Origin: Uranotaenia lowii
Lineage: Eukaryota; Arthropoda; Insecta; Diptera; Culicidae
Length of the DNA stretch: 64,000 bases
Assembly: GCF_029784155.1 (NCBI RefSeq)
Contig: NC_073693.1
Coordinates: 24,774,002 to 24,838,001, forward strand
Direction: 5' to 3'
Shown: in pieces, positions 1 to 10,666 of the stretch
Layout of the letters: each line of letters begins with the position of its first letter
Numbering within the stretch: the stretch's first letter is position 1
The notes under the pieces: generated by a model
What the model saw: only the letters and a program-made list of their open reading frames with translations
What the model was told of the DNA's origin: nothing
Databases searched by the model: none
Program-made: the position numbers and the translations under genes

Positions 1-930
1 AAAGTACAATTCTTCTGCTTTTGAATCTTAGGGAAAATATCACTACAAGTTTTTCTGGCATTACTGTAGGAAGTTAAGAAAAAGGTTGTATTGTTGTTTC
101 ATTTAGCAAATTCGTAAAAGCCAGTAAAATGATTTAATTTCTGATCAATTCACTTTGGTTCAAAACTTTATTAACACTTCGTTAAAATTTCCGTATTTTT
201 ATTCTATAACAAATTAAAAACTCCTATAAGTTTTTTTCGCAGGAGTCAAAATTACTTGCGAGTTTGGTGAGAGTTGATAATTGATTTAAAACCTTGGATT
301 TAAATTTTTTTGTTATTTTTGGTAAGTTTTGTCAAATATGTGCAGAAACTTCTCAAAAGATTTTTACTGATTTCCAAAAGTTGTTTCAAAAACAAAAGTT
401 GTTAGAAAAAAAAAACTAATTGCATATTTGGATTTGGGGCAACAAAATTAGATATTAGATTAGATATTGAATTCTTTGCTGTTCGGAAAAATGTAAATTT
501 TGTGGCGTTGTGTAATTTATCAAAACGCTTTTGAATGTGGAGTGGAGCTTTTAGAAGAACAAGAAACACAAAATAAAATTGAGGCTGGAATTGATAATCA
601 AATTTTCATATCAGCATAAAACTTGTAATGACATCAACGATTTTTGTTAAAATCAGAATGAAAAGAAAAAGATTGATACTAGGCTTAAGATTTTTGTTAA
701 TTCTGTTGATTATCGAGAGAAGTCAAAACTTGACATATGGCTACCAACTTGTTGATGTGTTATTTTAGTATTCGATGAACAAATTTTGAAGTTCAAAATT
801 TAATGTTGGTTCAAAATCTTGAACTTTCACTTTTTAAATGATACATTCTAAAGGCGAAGTAGTGTTTTTGAGTGTCAAGATGTGAGTTAAAAAAAAAAAG
901 GTTTATTGAATTTCATATCGAATTTTAAAA
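1..930. other. AT-rich intergenic DNA, no gene seen
   Basis: AT-rich sequence with homopolymer runs and no open frame of note. I recognise no repeat, RNA gene or coding similarity before the Helitron that starts at 931. Confidence 0.6.
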
Positions 931-962
931 TCTATATATATATAAAAAGCAATTTCTGTATG

Positions 963-1002
963 TTTGTTTGTTTGTTTGTTTGTTTGTTTGTTTGTTTGTT
1001 TG
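963..1002 (+). repeat. (GTTT)n microsatellite
   Basis: About ten GTTT/TTTG units just inside the 5' end of the Helitron. The same run, reverse-complemented as (CAAA)n, sits at 40620-40650 in the other copy, so it belongs to the element. Confidence 0.9.
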
Positions 1003-1117
1003 TCCTCTATAGACTCAGCCGTCTTAAGAGCTAGAGAGCTGAAATTTGGCATGGATACTCATTAGGACCAGGAAGGATGAAAAATGTTTTCAGATTTTTG
1101 GATGACCCCTTCTGAAG

Positions 1118-1985
1118 GGGGTCGTCCATACAAGACAAATATTGTTTTCGCGATATTGACGTTATTTTTCGTCGGATTGTGTTGAAAATTTGCACATGAG
1201 TGTGTTGAAAGACGAGCAATCGATTTCAGGTGTCAAATTTTTTTTAAAGGGACAGCCAAAGGGGTCGTCCATATTAACTGTTCGCTGTTTTTGCGATATT
1301 GATGTTATTATACATCGTATTCAGTTGAAAATTGGTACACAATAGTTTTGAGTGACGTGCAATCGATTTGAGGTATCAAATTTAGTGTAAGGGGCCGGCA
1401 AAAGGGGTCGTCCATATTAAATTTCCAGTATCTTAGTGATATTGACGTTTTTATGCATCGGATTGGGATGAAAATTTGCACATAGGAGTTATTAGGGACA
1501 AACAACTGATTTCACTTATCCGAACTAAAATCAGGGGTCGGCCAAAGGGGTCGTCCATATTAACTATTCACTGTTGATGCGATATTGTCGTTATTATACA
1601 TCGGATTCAGACGAAAATTGGTACACGAGAGTTTTGAGGGATGAGCAATGGATTTCAGGTATTAAATTCAGTGTAAGGGGCCTGCAAAGGGGGTCGTCCA
1701 TATAAACCTTTCAATATTTTTGCCATATCGTCGTTATTTTACATCGGATTGGGATGAAAATTTGCACACGGTAGTTTTCAGGGACGAGCAACCGATTTCA
1801 GATGTCAAATGCTTTGCCAGGGGTCGTCCGTAAAAATAAGTTTTTCACTGTTTTTAGCAATATTGACGTTATTATACAATGGATTGCTTTAAAAGTTTGC
1901 ACACGGGAGTTTTGAGGGAAGGGCAATCGATTTCAGTCATCAAAGATTGTATAAGAGCCTCCGAAAGGGGTTTAGCTTTTTAGCA
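1118..1985 (+). repeat. Tandem repeat of about 143 bp inside Helitron family 1
   Basis: The phrase GGGGTCGTCCATA or a close variant recurs at 1121, 1264, 1407, 1550, 1693 and 1823, with a decayed version near 1966. The spacing is 143 bp except for one 130-bp step. Between the anchors each unit carries a GCGATATTG-ACGTTATT block and a TGAAAATTTGCACA-like block. The copies are diverged by point changes but nearly free of indels. The matching Helitron at 39366-40679 has the same period. Confidence 0.85.
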
Positions 1986-2291
1986 ATAATTGCGTTTTTA
2001 TGCAATGATCGAGTCGAAATTTATACACGTGGTTTTTTGGCACGGTCAAAGGATTTCTGATTTCAAATTTAGTAGCAGACGACAGACAAAGTGATCGATC
2101 AATATTTTTGCAATTATAACTTAACAATGAATTCAGAAGTGCATCTAGAAAATGCTTAGCAATTGACTTTCATACAAACTGTTCATGACATATTCCAAGT
2201 TGAAAGCGAAACGGAGTTCGTATGGGATGAGCTAGTAAAAAATAAGTTTCACTCTGTTGTGTTGTGAGCCTACTTGGTTGAATGATTCAAC

Positions 2292-2459
2292 TGAATCAAA
2301 GCAATCGAAGATTCCTTTTAATTCGACCACGGTCAATGAAAAGTCGAAAAATCGAAAACGTTCACTGAACAAGGTAGTAAGTTGCTATCGAAATACTGGT
2401 ATATAAACTGTTCATTTACCGTGGTTGAATTAAAAGGAATCTTCGATTGCTTTGATTCA
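2292..2459. repeat. 42-bp inverted repeat with 84-bp spacer
   Basis: Arms at 2292-2333 and 2418-2459 are reverse complements with a single mismatch. The 11-mer AATAAGTTTCA stands outside both arms, at 2241-2251 and 2459-2469. This looks like a small foldback insertion or a template-switch product next to the 3' end of the Helitron. I do not know the family. Confidence 0.8.
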
Positions 2460-2649
2460 ATAAGTTTCAATTCGTGAACATCACACAGTGTCGTAAAATG
2501 TAAAGTCTGTGGCCTAGAGTGATTAAGGACTAAATTATGCTAGAGTTGAGTAAATTTTTTGACGTCACGGAGCAAAAGGAAGGTATTTCCAAAAATATTC
2601 CACTTATAATCAATCATATATCTGATTACTTCTCGACAAACTATAATTA

Positions 2650-2921
2650 CACTGAGTAACAAAAAAAGATTTTTTGAAAATAGTCCAGGGTTTTCCAACG
2701 GAATTAGACTAATATTGACGCCCTGAGTCCGAAAATGACCATGGTTTTGTTCAATCAGGTCAAAACTCCTATTACTAGCATGAAGCGTATATAGCCATAT
2801 GGCTGTATCTCAAAAAGTTGACCTGATACATCAAAATCAATGTGATATTCTAACTCAGGACACAAAAATTAGTCTAAATCAACTGAGAAACCCCAGACTA
2901 TTTTTTGGCTGTCACCCAGTG
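2650..2921. mobile_element. MITE with CACTG ends and TTA duplication
   Basis: The ends are CACTGAGTAACA on the left and, on the reverse strand of the right, CACTGGGTGACA. TTA stands directly outside each (2647-2649 and 2922-2924). Subterminal blocks around AATAGTCCAGGG and CCCCAGACTATT, and around TTAGACTAAT and ATTAGTCTAA, are also inverted copies. A 3-bp TTA duplication fits PIF/Harbinger-type MITEs, but the superfamily is inferred only from that. Confidence 0.65.
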
Positions 2922-2984
2922 TTATCAAAATTTCACCAATTCGTACGTACGTACTAATTCGACAATCTGATTGATTTCGTACAT

Positions 2985-3240
2985 TCAACAATATATATAA
3001 TACATTCAACTATGTTTGTATGATTGATTTTGTGCATTCAACTATAAATATAATAGATTCAACCATAATGTACGATTGATATAATACATTCAACAATAAT
3101 TCTAGTAGATTCAACTATAATAATATGATTGATTTAATTGTAAATATGGTAGATTCAACTATGATAATATGATTCATTTAATTATAAATAGGATGGAACC
3201 AATCATATTTCTATGATTGATTTAATAATGTCAACTGTAA
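2985..3240. repeat. Degenerate AT-rich tandem repeat
   Basis: Variants of ATTCAACTATAATAATATGA followed by TTGATT recur about every 35-45 bases. The copies are too decayed for a firm period, and no coding content is seen. Confidence 0.5.
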
Positions 3241-3524
3241 ATATTGTAAATTTAAATTCTGTTATCATATCTTCAAATGTTTTTTTTCGGAATAATTTTA
3301 TGGCACCGTTTTATTTTCTTACAATTTATTATTTCAGGATTTTGCATCTACCTTGTTCAATTTAGCCGCCACGATGCTAGAAAAAAATCCAGATATCCAC
3401 GTCCAGGTTCCTCCATTGTTGTTCTTTTTGCGTCATGATGCATGGTTGCCTAGCAAAGTGTGCGTTTTAACTAATCGGTCCTGGAAAACGTCCTTAGAAG
3501 GGTAAGTAAGACAAGTAAAACCCC

Positions 3525-4262
3525 TGTTCGCACGGCCTTCATGAGGATACTTGCTCCCTGGGTATAATTGATTCATATCTCGAAACTGGAATGTGACAAA
3601 GATCAAATGTTCTAGGAAAATTTTCTTAATAGAACAAAACAACAAACCTGTTGGGTATCTAAAAAAATATTTATTCAGTTATTACACTTTGTTAGAAAAA
3701 TCAAACAAAATGTTACTTGAAGATCTTTTTTAATATCTTTAAAATGTTCCCCACATGAAAAAATTGTAATGAAAATATTTATTCAAATATGTCAATGGTT
3801 AGAGCATGGGTGGCAAAACCATGGCGCGCGGGCCACATTTGACCCGTGACTGTCTTTTTGTGGCCCGTGAAGCTCTTTCAGAAATCTAAGAATTGGATGT
3901 TTTATTGATTTGGAAAAAGTACCTAAATCGAAACCAACAATATAAAAAAAAGTCTAAGAAATATCAATTGAATCTCTATGTGTTCGTTTAAAAAAAATAT
4001 TTATGAAAGGAAATTGATTTTTTTAAATCATCTTGATTTGATAAAATCATATTTTTCCAAAAGGTTACTCCTTTATCTTTCAAAATATCATAATTTCTCA
4101 CGAGAATGCTCCTAGTTCATCTACGGGTTTATGTATCGTTCAAGTTTTGGAGCATATAAACTAGAAATTACACGCTGTTAGAAAATGCAAAAGACAGCGA
4201 TCTATCCACAAAGACATGACGAAAACAAGAAAAAGGCATCAAGTATCCCCATTCTCCTCTAT
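3525..4262. mobile_element. Dispersed TIR repeat (GAGGATACTTG family), copy 1
   Basis: The left end reads CATGAGGATACTTGCTCCCT. The right end, on the reverse strand, reads GAGGAGAATGGGGATACTTG. The same block opens the repeat at 5271, and the interior shares ATATCTCGAAACTGGAATG and CTAGTTCATCTACGGGTT with the copy at 5271-7720. At 3805 the text GGGTGGCAAAACCATGG and GCGGGCCACATTTGACCCGTG resembles a hAT terminus, perhaps a second insertion. I could not place the hAT element's other end. Confidence 0.5.
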
Positions 4263-5270
4263 AATTTACTCAAGAGAATTAGGCAATTGTTTCTCTTTTC
4301 ATCCTATATATAACTTTAAAAGCCTTCATTTGAGTAAATATGTGACTTTTGGTTCCATGGATTCATAAACTTTTGAATATGTTTCAGGCGACTTAATTCT
4401 AATTTAATGTCCTGAATGCATTGATATTCAGTAAAATTTTTTCTTGCCAATTTGGTTATTTGAGTCAATTTGATTATTGTCAATTATGTCATTTTTGTAA
4501 TTATCTAACGTTATGTTTTCCATTTTTGTAATCCTTTTATCGTTTTCCGGGGTTAGATTGATCACTGGGATAACTTTGATCAACATGAAGTTTTTCCACA
4601 TAATCATAAATAAATAAATCTAGGGTTAAAATATTTCAAAACTTTTATCTACGTTTAAAAACATATAAGTTGAGTTTCAAATTGGGAAAAACTTGGTTTG
4701 TTTTTGAAAATTTAAAATGCAAGTAAAAATAAAATTTCAAAATCTTGAAATATCTATTTTTTTGAAGCTCGCAAACAATCATCCTTTTTGATAAAACCAA
4801 AGCGTTTAGAAGCAAACAGGTTAATTTATTTGCGAGTTCAACTTTTTTCCTTAGTAAACGTATAGTTTTGGTGTAGTTTTAGTTGCAGTTTGAGGTAAAT
4901 TTTTGATATTTAAAAAATAGGGACATTATCCAAGAGCAAGCCAGTCTAGGACAAAAGGCTAGAAACACTATCAAATGGTAAAATTTGAAGGAAAAAAGGG
5001 GAATAGTGCGAGGGTCAGGGAATGGAATGAAGGCCAAATTTCATTTGTTTTTGTAGTTAAAATATTGTTAGTAATATTGAAAAATTTAGCCCCTAAATTT
5101 ATACAGCATCACTGTCCATCTGAAACCCACATATATGACAAGCAGGTTTATAATATACTAAATGTTCCGAACTGCCTTAGCAATTGATAAACTAGCATTT
5201 ATAAATATTATGAAGGTGTTTTGTATCCTTTATGATCAAGAAAACCCTTTAAAACCCGTCAAAACAGATA
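4263..5270. other. AT-rich intergenic DNA
   Basis: No convincing gene. A short stretch near 4485-4545 contains TGTCATTTTTGTAATT and CATTTTTGTAATCC, degenerate relatives of the TCATTTTTG repeat that is massively expanded at 17.3-19.3 kb. Confidence 0.5.
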
Positions 5271-5753
5271 GGGGAGAATGAGGATACTTGATCCCTGGGT
5301 ATACTTGATTCCTTAGCTATATCTCGAAACTGGAATGACTTACAAAGATCAAATGTTCTAGAAAAATGTGCTTAATGGAGCAAACCAACAATGCTTTAAG
5401 CTCGAAAAATCAAAACAATTTTTTTTTTGAGTTATTGAAGTATGTTTGAAAAATTTCACAAAATGCGAAGATCTTTTTCTATCATTTTAAAATGTTTCTG
5501 ACATGAAAAATTAAAACAAAAATATATACTCCAATACATAAATCGATAGAATGTAATATGAACTTCATAATACCATATTTTTAAAACAATGGTAAACTCT
5601 CAATCATTTTCAGATAAATTTTTCTAAAATGTTCATTGTGGGTTCAATTGATCCCTAGAGTTCAAAAAGGTATTTTTTCTTCTACATGGATCGTGATCAT
5701 TGCTGATTACAAGATTACGATTATTTATCCAATAACTGATATTTATACAATAA

Positions 5754-7360
5754 CTAGCTGACCCGGTGTGCGTTGCAACACCTTCCAAAATGAAATGAAA
5801 TTTAGGGAAATTATTTAAATTTAGTTTTTTGTAGGTATAATAACTGCTCGGTTTATGCCAAAAAAACTTGTATGAAGCCCACCTGGAAGGAGGTAGGGAT
5901 CCAATTTTTTCGTAATCGAAAACTACCATATCAAATTTGGTTACATTTGTTGATAAGTTTTATACGATATATCAACATTTATATTGAACCCCCTCCGTCC
6001 CTCACCTCTCCACACTGCCAAACAGAAGGGTCTGTAAATTTCCATAGAAACTTATCTTGTACTCAAATACCTTCCCAGGTCAAATTTTATTTTTTTTATT
6101 GATTACTTCTATACCAAGAAAATTGTATTGGACTTCCTCCCCATTTCTTATGTACTCTCTGAAAGAAAGATGGTGTTTCAAATAATCATAGAACCATTTC
6201 TCGTACCCAAATGATTTCCCATGTCATATTTGGTTCCATTTGTTTGATAAGTCCTTGGTTTATGCAAAACAATTTAATGTGACCTCCCTCTTCCCTAACA
6301 TTATCCCCAATTGAAGGAGAAAAGAGTAACACATAAGCATATAACCATTCATCGATTCTAAATGCCCTCCCAAATCAAATTTGTTTCCATTTCTCGATTA
6401 GTTCTCGAGATAGGCGAAGAACTGTAACAAAGCCCGTTTCTCTTCTTCGAATCACCCCACTGGAAGGAGGCAATAGTTACAAATATTCATAGAAACATTC
6501 TTCTCAAATAACCTACCGAAATTTTATCCCATTTGCTGGATAAGTTCTCGAGCTTTGTAAAAAATTGTATAAGTCCACCCTCCTACCTTAAAATTTCCCC
6601 ACAGGAAGAACAAAGGGTTCTCAAAATATTATAGAGACATTTCTCGTATTCATATACCTTCCCATGCCAAAATTAGATCCATATGCTTTGAGAGTTTCAC
6701 AATTATGCTGGAAAATGTAAAGAAGCCCCCCCCCCCCCCTTTCTATATCTCTCCACAAAATGAAGATAAGGGTATCATATATTCATTGAACCCTTTCTCG
6801 TACTCAAATACTCCTCCAAGTCATATTTGGTTTCATTTGCTCGAATAATTCTCAAGTTATGCAATAAAAATGTATAGAAGACCCCCCCCCTCCCTACCTT
6901 TATCCCCACTGAAAAAGGGAGGGGTCAATAATAACCATAGAATCATTTCTTGTGCTCCAATGCCCTCCCATGCCAAATTTGGTTCCAATATCTTGATAAG
7001 TTCACGAATTATGTAAAAACTTGTAAGATATGCCCCCTCCTCCCTTCCTATCTCACCACTGAAAGGTGGGAGGGGTACCTAATATTCTTAGAAACATTCC
7101 TCGTAACAAAATACCACCACATCCAAATTTGATATCATTTGCTTGATTGGTTCTCGAGTTATGCAAACATTTGTTTTATGTTTGGGAGGCCCCTCCCTCC
7201 CGCCATGAGAGAGGGAGGGGTCTCAAACCATAATAGGAACCTTCCCCTGCCTTCAATACCCCTACCTGTCAAGTTTCACGCAAATCGTTTCGGTAGTTTT
7301 CGAGTCTATAGGGAACAGACAGACAGACATACAGACAGAGATTCATTTTATATATATAGA
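5754..7360 (-). mobile_element. Non-autonomous Helitron, family 2
   Basis: On the minus strand it starts TCTATATATATAAAATGAAT after an A (from 7360) and ends CACACCGGGTCAGCTAG before a T (at 5754). This is the standard insect Helitron signature; the GGGTC-CTAG end is shared with many insect Helitrons. A conserved CTATAGACTCGAAAACTACC block lies inside the 5' end. There is no Rep or helicase coding. The body is a tandem array of roughly 150-bp units. Confidence 0.85.
6040..7245 (-). repeat. Tandem repeat of about 150 bp inside Helitron family 2
   Basis: A CATAGAAACATTTCTCGTA-like block recurs near 6043, 6188, 6338, 6490, 6631, 6784, 6937, 7089 and 7230, about every 145-153 bp. Each unit also carries CCAAATTTGGTTCCATTTG, TGATAAGTTCTCGAGTTATG and a C-rich CCCCCTCCCT tract. 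One C-tract has expanded to an uninterrupted run at about 6726-6740. Confidence 0.8.
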
Positions 7361-7929
7361 TTGTCTGGCAAAAAGGACAAAGAAAGTTGATTTTCTCTTA
7401 AATAAAAAAAATAGCGCCTTGAAGTATGCAATGACACTAGTGTTGAGACATCGTTTTGGAATTTTCTTCTTCTGACATTTATAAATTGTGAAATGAGAAA
7501 AAACATAACCAAAATAGTCAATTGACATTCTATTATGAAATTTTGTATTATTTTCTTAAGGACTAGGGCCCCGCCCCCGGAATGGAGGATCAAGTCTCCC
7601 TTAACTTAAAAAATATCGCAATCTTTTTTTACTTCCACGAAAATGCTTCTAGTTCATCTACGGGTTCATGCATCGTTCCAACTTTTGGAGCATATTAACT
7701 TGAAATTTCACGCTGACACCAATGTTACCCCGAAGCATCAAATTCTGAACAGAGACGAAATCGATTTTTAAATGAAATTTAAATTAGTCTAATAAATTTC
7801 TGCATCCATGTTTCACGTTCATAGGAGTTCAGTACTCGTTTTAAAAATAAGCCACATTCCCCTTAACAGGAAAAATAATCGAAAAATATTGAAAAATATG
7901 ATCAATCTGACCCCATATTAAGGTAATTT

Positions 7930-8105
7930 ACATTATTTTTGTCAATTTGTTGTTTTAATGATTTTGGTCATACCTATACGGTGTTTTTGTCGTTTTTTTC
8001 ATTTTTGTCAATTTTATCGCTTTTTGTCCCATTAAAAAAATCCATTTTTTGTCATATTTGCCATTTTAGTTTATTTTTAGTTTTGACAGTTTTTAGATTT
8101 ATATC
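7930..8105 (+). repeat. Degenerate TCATTTTTG-like tract
   Basis: Irregular copies such as TTTTTGTCAATTTGTTG, TTTTTGTCGTTTTTTTCA and TTTTTGTCAATTTTATCG. It looks like an unexpanded or decayed form of the 9-bp repeat at 17.3-19.3 kb. Confidence 0.5.
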
Positions 8106-8179
8106 GTTTTTAAATTTATGAAATACAGCAAAAAAATCCTATAGTATGATCAAGTTGTTTTGAAGTAAATGTTTATTAT

Positions 8180-8626
8180 GTATGTTGTATGTTGGTTATC
8201 CACCATGGGTGCACGGATTCACCGCAGTTTCTGCCTAAGTATGTGCTCACATGCATTCTTAGATTATTTAGTTCGACAAATCTCCAATGCAGCGCGCCAT
8301 CATACCCGGACCTCATGGCTTCATATGAACTGTTATGGAGTGAATGTATTGTGTTGATGTAGGTTTATTTTGGAAGAACGAGTCAATCAGGTGGGCTAGT
8401 TTACTTACAGGTATTCCGGCATCCGTGTATATACCTGGCCAGCTGGCAACTGATTGAACATTCTTATTATATAGTCAGTTATATGAGGAAACACATCTTA
8501 CCTGTCGTCCACTTATGGGATTCGAGCCCAAAAGTTTTCTTGCCGATACCGGGAATCGAACCCAGTACGCCTGGCATACTTTAACCAGACTCGCGCCAGC
8601 CTATGCACTAGACTACATCGGCGCTC
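8180..8626 (-). mobile_element. tRNA-derived SINE
   Basis: This 447-bp insertion is bounded by a perfect 23-bp direct repeat (8157-8179 and 8627-8649), a target-site duplication typical of LINE-driven retroposition. Read on the minus strand the 5' part is tRNA-like. An A box of the TAGTCTAGTG type lies at about 8600-8615 and a B box, GGTTCGATTCC, at 8552-8562. The tail is a short run of CATACAACATAC repeats at 8180-8195. The element has no open frame and would depend on a LINE's enzymes. Mosquitoes have known tRNA-related SINEs (Feilai in Aedes), but I cannot assign this one to a named family. Confidence 0.85.
8552..8623 (-). promoter_or_regulatory. Internal Pol III promoter (A and B boxes) of the SINE
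   Basis: The B box GGTTCGATTCC is on the minus strand at 8552-8562; the A-box-like TAGTCTAGTGCATAGG is at 8600-8615. The order and roughly 40-base spacing fit a type 2 RNA polymerase III promoter. Activity is not shown. Confidence 0.7.
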
Positions 8627-8649
8627 GTTTTGAAGTAAATGTTTATTAT

Positions 8650-9879
8650 CATAATAAATGCAATTTTTTTATGTGTTTTTCATAGAATAAAGAGTTTGAA
8701 AAATAAAACTATGAATAGAACTTCTTAATTTCTGATCATATTAAATTCTTTTAACATTTTAGTGCATTTGTTTAACGCAGGAGAACGGAAATGATTTAAC
8801 CAAAGATTTAACTTTCTTTTTATGGTGTTTATGTATTATTCATTGATGCTGTTTCGTTTTATTATTTTGCAATGTTTATTTTCAGCATATTATGATGATC
8901 GGGTTCTGATTGTAAAAGCATAGACATCTAAGACTAGAATTTGGTTGAGCCCTAGTGAAAAAAATTTCATTTAAAGTTGGATCCGTTTCCAAACTAGGTA
9001 ACGCTTCCGTCAAGCAACTTTGTGTCCGATTGCTGCTGTAACCCAAAAGCCAATCACGAACATCGATTCCATTAACAAAACCCGGAAATAACAATGTTCT
9101 GATAATTTGCACGCCTGTTGCCCAATCGTGTGTTGTTTTATTTTTCGATCCCGCGTGTGTGTGTGTGTTTTTGTGTGGAACCAGTAACAACATCCGTTCA
9201 CCAGCGAAGGTCCTCGAGGGAATATTGTTTTATTTTCATTTGGCTTACGATGATCCCACAATCGGATTTGCGGTGCTGTGGCCACTCACATACACACATA
9301 CACCGGCAGAAACACACACAGACACAGGCTCACAATTATGTTTTTATTTCCGCCGGATATGATCCTCGATTGGATAGGTACCTACCTACCAACATTCGTC
9401 GTACAACTCGTTGCGCCCCGCATGTCTTTCGTTTGGGATGAGATTGGCCATCACACCCCTTCCTTGTCCCGATTTCAAAAGCTGTAGGGATGAACCAAAC
9501 GCTTTTTCGAGGTTACCATTGTGGAATGTTTAGGAAAATGTGAACAATGTGGCAATTTGCGGAATTGTTTGAGCCTTCCGTCACCAATCGGTGAATTCCG
9601 ACTTATTTCCAACATAATTTTTCCCGGTTTTGCGGTTGATATGTATTTTTGAGAGAGAGAGTTCAAGAACGTTTTAAGCTGTATGGCTATGTAAAGAGCC
9701 AGTTTTGTAGGCCAACCCGATACATTTTTGAACCTACTTCGCATAATTTAGGACGAAAAAAATTGGCAAGATAGCAGTTGTCTGGAGCAAGGACGCTATT
9801 CGACTGATCGCTAATTAATGTAGGTAGTTTGCGAACTTTTGATTAGCCAATCAATTTTCTCGCTAAATTTTAAGTTAAC
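8650..9879. other. Intergenic sequence with a GC-richer island
   Basis: From about 8880 to 9480 the base composition is more balanced than its surroundings. It holds a (GT)n run near 9152-9166 and a CA/ACAC-rich tract at 9285-9330. Several short overlapping open frames exist on both strands, but none shows a recognisable domain or splice structure. It could be regulatory sequence or an unrecognised exon; I cannot say which. Confidence 0.4.
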
Positions 9880-10666
9880 CACAGAGAACAGACGTACAAG
9901 CTAGCCCACGAAACTTGTGTAAAAACCCCAACACCCTTTTTGAACCATTTTTTGTTTTATGGCTGGGCCACCAGATGTCTCCAAACACACCAAAGAGAAC
10001 TGTCCAAACAAGACTGACTAAGTTTCAGTCCGTTTTCTATAGGTCGTATGAACTGCTTAGCATGCTTCAAGAAAATCGCTGTTGAAGTTTCGTAATACGT
10101 TCATCATGTTGCATGAAAAAAATAATCATAACAGTTATTATCTTTTTCCTTCAAATTTGTTAGAAATACAAAGTTTAAAACAACTGGATGCTAAAGTGAT
10201 ATGTTAAAGTAACCCGCTTTGAGATGCCTAGAATCAGTACTGCTGGCTGAGACTGATCGTCAAGAATGTTCTTGTATTTGACTGGACATAGGTGATGCAT
10301 TTTTTAACATAAATTACTGTTCAAGAAGTGCGAAAACTTATACCAAAGCTGTTAGTTATCTTAACTGTTATAGTAGTGCAAAAATAAAAAAAGTGAATTT
10401 TCGCCCAGTTAAAAGTAACTCTGATTTCATTTATTTACCAATAAATTGAACACGTCCATTTTCTGAGACATTGCATCGATTTTTTGGGAGTTCATAAACT
10501 ATTACGACTTTTCGAAAACTGGACACTTTAAAGTTGACTTTTGAACGGCGCAATAGATGGCACTGTTTGTAGTCAATTTCTAACGTATTTTTTTGGTGAT
10601 AGCATTTGAAATTTTACACACTTTTTTGACGATTTTTTGTTCGAGCTTGTACGTCTGTTCTCTGTG
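9880..10666. mobile_element. 787-bp DNA transposon relic with perfect 23-bp TIRs
   Basis: The ends at 9880-9902 and 10644-10666 are exact 23-bp inverted repeats beginning CACAGAGAACAGACGTACAA. The 7-mer AGTTAAC stands directly outside both ends (9873-9879 and 10667-10673), consistent with a target duplication. The interior is AT-rich, has no transposase frame and contains GATGGCACTGTTTGTAG near the right end. The superfamily is uncertain: a 7-bp duplication would be near P-like or hAT-like elements, while the TTAA inside the duplication leaves a TTAA-targeting family open. Confidence 0.75.

Larger units (their letters stand above)
931..2235 (+). mobile_element. Non-autonomous Helitron, family 1, copy 1
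   Basis: The element starts with TCTATATATATATAAAAAGC directly after an A and ends in GCTAG directly before a T. That is the Helitron arrangement (5' TC, 3' CTRR, insertion between A and T, no target duplication). After the 5' end come a (GTTT)n run and a CTATAGACTC block that the second family in this window also carries. A short CGAA/TTCG stem is possible about 15 bases before the 3' end. There is no Rep/helicase frame, so movement would need proteins from elsewhere. Most of the body is a 143-bp tandem repeat. A second, similar copy lies inverted at 39366-40679. Confidence 0.85.
5271..7720. mobile_element. Dispersed TIR repeat (GAGGATACTTG family), copy 2, split by a Helitron
   Basis: It begins TAGGGGAGAATGAGGATACT at 5271. 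The matching right-hand sequence near 7606 reads TAAGGGAGACTTGATCC on the reverse strand. Further sequence shared with copy 1 follows to about 7715, including CTAGTTCATCTACGGGTT. Removing the Helitron at 5754-7360 leaves about 730 bp between the two ends, close to the 738 bp of copy 1. The Helitron therefore went into an existing element. No transposase frame is visible. Confidence 0.5.

Noticed and set aside
8544..8625. A functional tRNA gene on the minus strand
   Set aside because: The tRNA-like part is the head of a 447-bp SINE with a 23-bp target duplication; the fold is degraded.
8882..9487. Overlapping ORFs of 67-107 codons on both strands
   Set aside because: They include CA/GT microsatellites, and no recognisable protein emerges.
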